Shown piece after piece: positions 5,367 through 7,018 of a stretch of DNA of 7,018 nucleotides (its first letter is position 1; every line of letters begins with the position of its first letter). The stretch lies in NCBI GenBank assembly GCA_031266635.1, contig JAISAN010000257.1, forward strand, positions 1 to 7,018, in the 5' to 3' direction. A model generated the notes under the pieces. The model was not told the origin of the DNA. It worked only from the letters and a program-made list of their open reading frames with translations, and ran no database searches. Made by a program: the position numbers and the translations under genes. This DNA is from Treponema sp. (GTDB taxonomy: Bacteria > Spirochaetota > Spirochaetia > Treponematales > Breznakiellaceae).

Positions 5367-5828
5367 ATGGGCGAAGGGATAAAAATTATCGCCGTAAACC
5401 GCAAGGCCCGGTACGATTATACGGTGGATGATCATTTTGAATGCGGGATAGAACTTTTGGGGACAGAGGTAAAATCGTTCCGGGACGGCAAAATCTCCTT
5501 TCTCGACGCCTGGGCGGAGCTGATAGACGGCGAAATTTGGCTCCGGTCTCTGCGGGTGGCGGAAAACCCCTTTTCTTCGATTTTTAACCACGACCCGGAC
5601 CGGAAAAAACGGCTCCTCCTCCACCGGGATGAAATCAAACGCCTCAGCCGGAAGGTAGAAGAACGGGGCTATACCCTTATCCCCCTGTCCTTTTATTTCA
5701 AAAAAAGCCGGGTCAAAGTAGAACTGGGCCTCTGCAAGGGGAAAAAATCCTTTGACAAACGGGCGGATATTCGGGAACGGGATGTAAAACGGGATATGGC
5801 CCGGGAATTCCGGCACGGCCTGCACTAA
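5367..5828 (+). CDS. smpB: SsrA-binding protein SmpB
   Basis: SmpB binds tmRNA and brings it to stalled ribosomes for trans-translation in the cytoplasm. The 153-aa product has normal family length and the full signature: NRKARYDY (11-18), FECGIELLGTEVKSFRDGKI (24-43), FNHDPDRKKRLLLHRDEI (73-90), GYTLIPLSFYFK (101-112), VKVELGLCKGKKSFDKR (116-132), then a basic, helix-prone tail. ATG 5367 is chosen because GGGAG lies 6 nt upstream and the homologous start Met-x-x-x-I-K follows. The frame is open further upstream (TTG 5319), but that overlaps the preceding gene. It lies one base after the PEGA/SUMF gene and has a Shine-Dalgarno sequence, as expected for an internal operon gene. The tmRNA gene itself is not in the window. 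Confidence 0.97.
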   Translation: MGEGIKIIAVNRKARYDYTVDDHFECGIELLGTEVKSFRDGKISFLDAWAELIDGEIWLRSLRVAENPFSSIFNHDPDRKKRLLLHRDEIKRLSRKVEERGYTLIPLSFYFKKSRVKVELGLCKGKKSFDKRADIRERDVKRDMAREFRHGLH

Positions 5829-5833
5829 GGCCG

Positions 5834-5872
5834 AAGCCCGCGGGACGCCTGTACCGGGAGGCTGGGGGCTTT
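5834..5872 (+). terminator. Weak candidate terminator after smpB
   Basis: AAGCCC (5834-5839) pairs with GGGCTT (5866-5871), enclosing an inner GCCT/AGGC stem (5847-5850, 5859-5862). Only three T residues (5870-5872) follow or overlap. It is placed 5 bp past the smpB stop and before a gene with its own promoter, but the tail is poor. Confidence 0.3.
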
Positions 5873-5893
5873 GAAAAGTTCCCTGGGGAAAAA

Positions 5894-5922
5894 TTGTAAT
5901 ATTTCCCTTCAAATGATATATT
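5894..5922 (+). promoter_or_regulatory. Promoter of the exported-protein gene, probably leaderless
   Basis: TTGTAA (5894-5899, 4 of 6), a 17-bp spacer and TATATT (5917-5922, 5 of 6) place +1 at 5929, the A of the ATG. No Shine-Dalgarno sequence precedes the ATG. The -35 sits within an inverted repeat GGGAAA (5886-5891) / TTTCCC (5902-5907) that could be an operator or part of a hairpin. Confidence 0.55.
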
Positions 5923-5928
5923 TATAAT

Positions 5929-6786
5929 ATGAAAAAGAAACTGCGGGTTATAGTTCTTTTCACCTTCCTGATCTTCCCCCTGCTGGAAGCCCAGGAAAAC
6001 AAACCGCTCATCAAACTGAACCCGCTTTTCATCGAAGGAATAGGTATTGAAGAATCCCGCCTGATTGAATCTCTTATCCTGTCCTACCTCGCCGATATCG
6101 GAGAGCTGATTAGTTATTTTGACCCGGCCCGGACCGGGGAGCCTTTCGCGAATGACGAAAACGCCCCTGATTCCTGGTCCCGGCCCCCCGATTATACGGT
6201 TACCGGAACCATCCACCTGGAGCGGGACAGCCGTATTTTTTTACTGGAACTCCTGAATACCAAAACCGGGGAAACCTGCTCGTTTACTTCGATATATAAA
6301 TCCACCGGCGAACTGGTGTTAAAAGCCCGTTCCATTCTGGAATCGGCTTTTGCCGCCGGGGGCTTTGAAAACGGGAAAAAAACAGAGGCCCCTCCCGAAC
6401 CGATAAGCGAAAGCCAGATTGTAGGAAGCTGGCGGGGGGAAACGGGGATTGAAATGATCCGCCTCCAGCGGGGAGGCCGGGGAGTGGCGGTTTTTTCCTC
6501 CGGCGCCCAGATGGTACTTTCCTACGTAATCGAAGACAACACCCTCCGGGTATGGCAAATTTCCCCCAATTCGGAACGGTTTTATTATCCCCTGCCTTAT
6601 GACGCGGCCAGGGAACTCAGCGCCGGGGCGGAACCCATGACCTGGGAATTGTCCCTGTTTTCAGGAGGAACGGTCCTGGGGGGGATAAAAATCGCCACCG
6701 GAGTTCAGCTTGAGGGAAACCGGGCCTTGAACTTATTGCCCGGAGGCGATATTCGGGAAGTTGAATGGACCAAAGTGAATCATTAG
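5929..6786 (+). CDS. Unrecognised exported protein with signal peptide
   Basis: This 285-aa product is not recognised. It starts with a clear type I signal peptide: KKKLR, a hydrophobic core VIVLFTFLIFPLL, then EAQEN, with cleavage likely after residue 21 or 22 and no lipobox cysteine. The mature protein appears to have two parts. Residues about 27-140 alternate helix and strand (LIESLILSYLADIGELISYF, then DYTVTGTIHLE and LLELLNTKTGE). A Pro/Glu linker at 150-160 follows, then a beta-rich part (162-280) beginning IVGSWRG, with a GxW reminiscent of lipocalin-like barrels; this resemblance is only suggestive. It is probably periplasmic. It has its own promoter directly against the ATG and no ribosome-binding site. 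A strong hairpin begins at its stop codon. It is probably a separate transcription unit from smpB. Confidence 0.82.
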   Translation: MKKKLRVIVLFTFLIFPLLEAQENKPLIKLNPLFIEGIGIEESRLIESLILSYLADIGELISYFDPARTGEPFANDENAPDSWSRPPDYTVTGTIHLERDSRIFLLELLNTKTGETCSFTSIYKSTGELVLKARSILESAFAAGGFENGKKTEAPPEPISESQIVGSWRGETGIEMIRLQRGGRGVAVFSSGAQMVLSYVIEDNTLRVWQISPNSERFYYPLPYDAARELSAGAEPMTWELSLFSGGTVLGGIKIATGVQLEGNRALNLLPGGDIREVEWTKVNH

Positions 6787-6833
6787 ACTTGTTCAATAAC
6801 CCGGTTGGTTATTAACCAAGTCTTGCAGTTTTT
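6785..6833 (+). terminator. Terminator-like hairpin between convergent genes
   Basis: AGACTTG plus TTCAATAA (6785-6799) pairs with TTATTAA plus CCAAGTCT (6809-6823) with two mismatches. Two more C-G pairs form at the top, giving about 15 pairs around a short loop. Five T residues follow at 6829-6833 after a 5-nt gap. The stem begins inside the TAG stop of the exported-protein gene. The near-symmetrical stem could also serve the convergent minus-strand gene, though no T-run follows on that strand. Confidence 0.6.
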
Positions 6834-6853
6834 CAGGCCAAAGCCTTGCAAAA

Positions 6854-7018
6854 CTAAAGCATATCCTGTCTGTCCCGGAGTATATCGAGGATCAGCAGGC
6901 AGGCAAAAACAGCCAGTCCGGCGCAGCAGGCGGCAATTTTTAGCGTCCTGTCGGAAATATAATCCGGTTTTCCCGCCTGCAGGATTTGCCCCGCGGCGGT
7001 CCGGGGATTTTTCAGGCC
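6854..7018 (-). CDS. C-terminal end of an unrecognised membrane-anchored protein (partial)
   Basis: A minus-strand frame enters from the right edge and stays open for 54 codons to TAG (complement of 6854-6856). The tail reads KNPRTAAGQILQAGKPDYIS, then a hydrophobic stretch (IAACCAGLAVFACLLILDIL), then a charged end RDRQDML. This suggests a C-terminal membrane segment or tail anchor. GC-rich codon use resembles the neighbouring genes. The start and most of the gene are outside the window, so no family can be named. It is convergent with the exported-protein gene, with the 6785-6823 hairpin between them. Confidence 0.55.
   Translation of the reverse strand, partial: GLKNPRTAAGQILQAGKPDYISDRTLKIAACCAGLAVFACLLILDILRDRQDML

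Noticed and set aside
5923..5928. TATAAT directly abutting the ATG at 5929 as the -10
   Set aside because: It would place +1 at about 5935, inside the gene, with no matching -35. The overlapping TATATT with TTGTAA fits better.

Overview
The window fits a spirochaete, most likely a GC-rich Treponema of the insect-gut type. This is inferred from gene content and style: tandem signal peptidase genes, a PEGA/SUMF membrane protein next to smpB, and GC-rich coding with 'gccggg'-type codons. No rRNA or other decisive marker is present, so the assignment is moderate.

Layout. 1-273 is non-coding, with two direct copies (A, B) of a GC-rich repeat module, a terminator-like hairpin and a second inverted repeat. 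A minus-strand cluster follows, in transcription order lepB1 (active-site signal peptidase I, 2474-3460), lepB2 (a signal peptidase paralogue whose catalytic serine is asparagine, 1738-2472) and hemW (radical-SAM haem chaperone, 274-1473). lepB1 and lepB2 are one base apart. A 264-bp GC-rich spacer with two tandem hairpins separates lepB2 from hemW. The divergent region 3461-3868 appears to hold a roughly 290-bp non-autonomous insertion (MITE-like) with inverted-repeat ends, an 11-bp flanking duplication, and a third, inverted copy (C) of the module. On the plus strand come a PEGA/SUMF-domain membrane protein (3869-5365), smpB (5367-5828, one base after it) and an unrecognised exported protein (5929-6786). 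A hairpin follows, then the 3' end of a convergent, unrecognised membrane-anchored gene (6854 to the edge).

Function. The minus cluster handles cleavage of exported proteins and haem handling. SmpB works with tmRNA in rescuing stalled ribosomes. The two unfamiliar plus-strand proteins are directed to or across the membrane and are plausible clients of the signal peptidase or envelope components; that link is inference.

Most notable points: (1) lepB2 lacks the nucleophilic serine but keeps the lysine and sits beside an intact lepB1; (2) the apparent insertion splits lepB1 from a likely older promoter and a palindrome containing its ribosome-binding site; (3) two plus-strand genes have promoters whose predicted +1 falls exactly on the A of the ATG, with no Shine-Dalgarno sequence, suggesting leaderless mRNAs; (4) a dispersed hairpin-plus-box repeat occurs three times.
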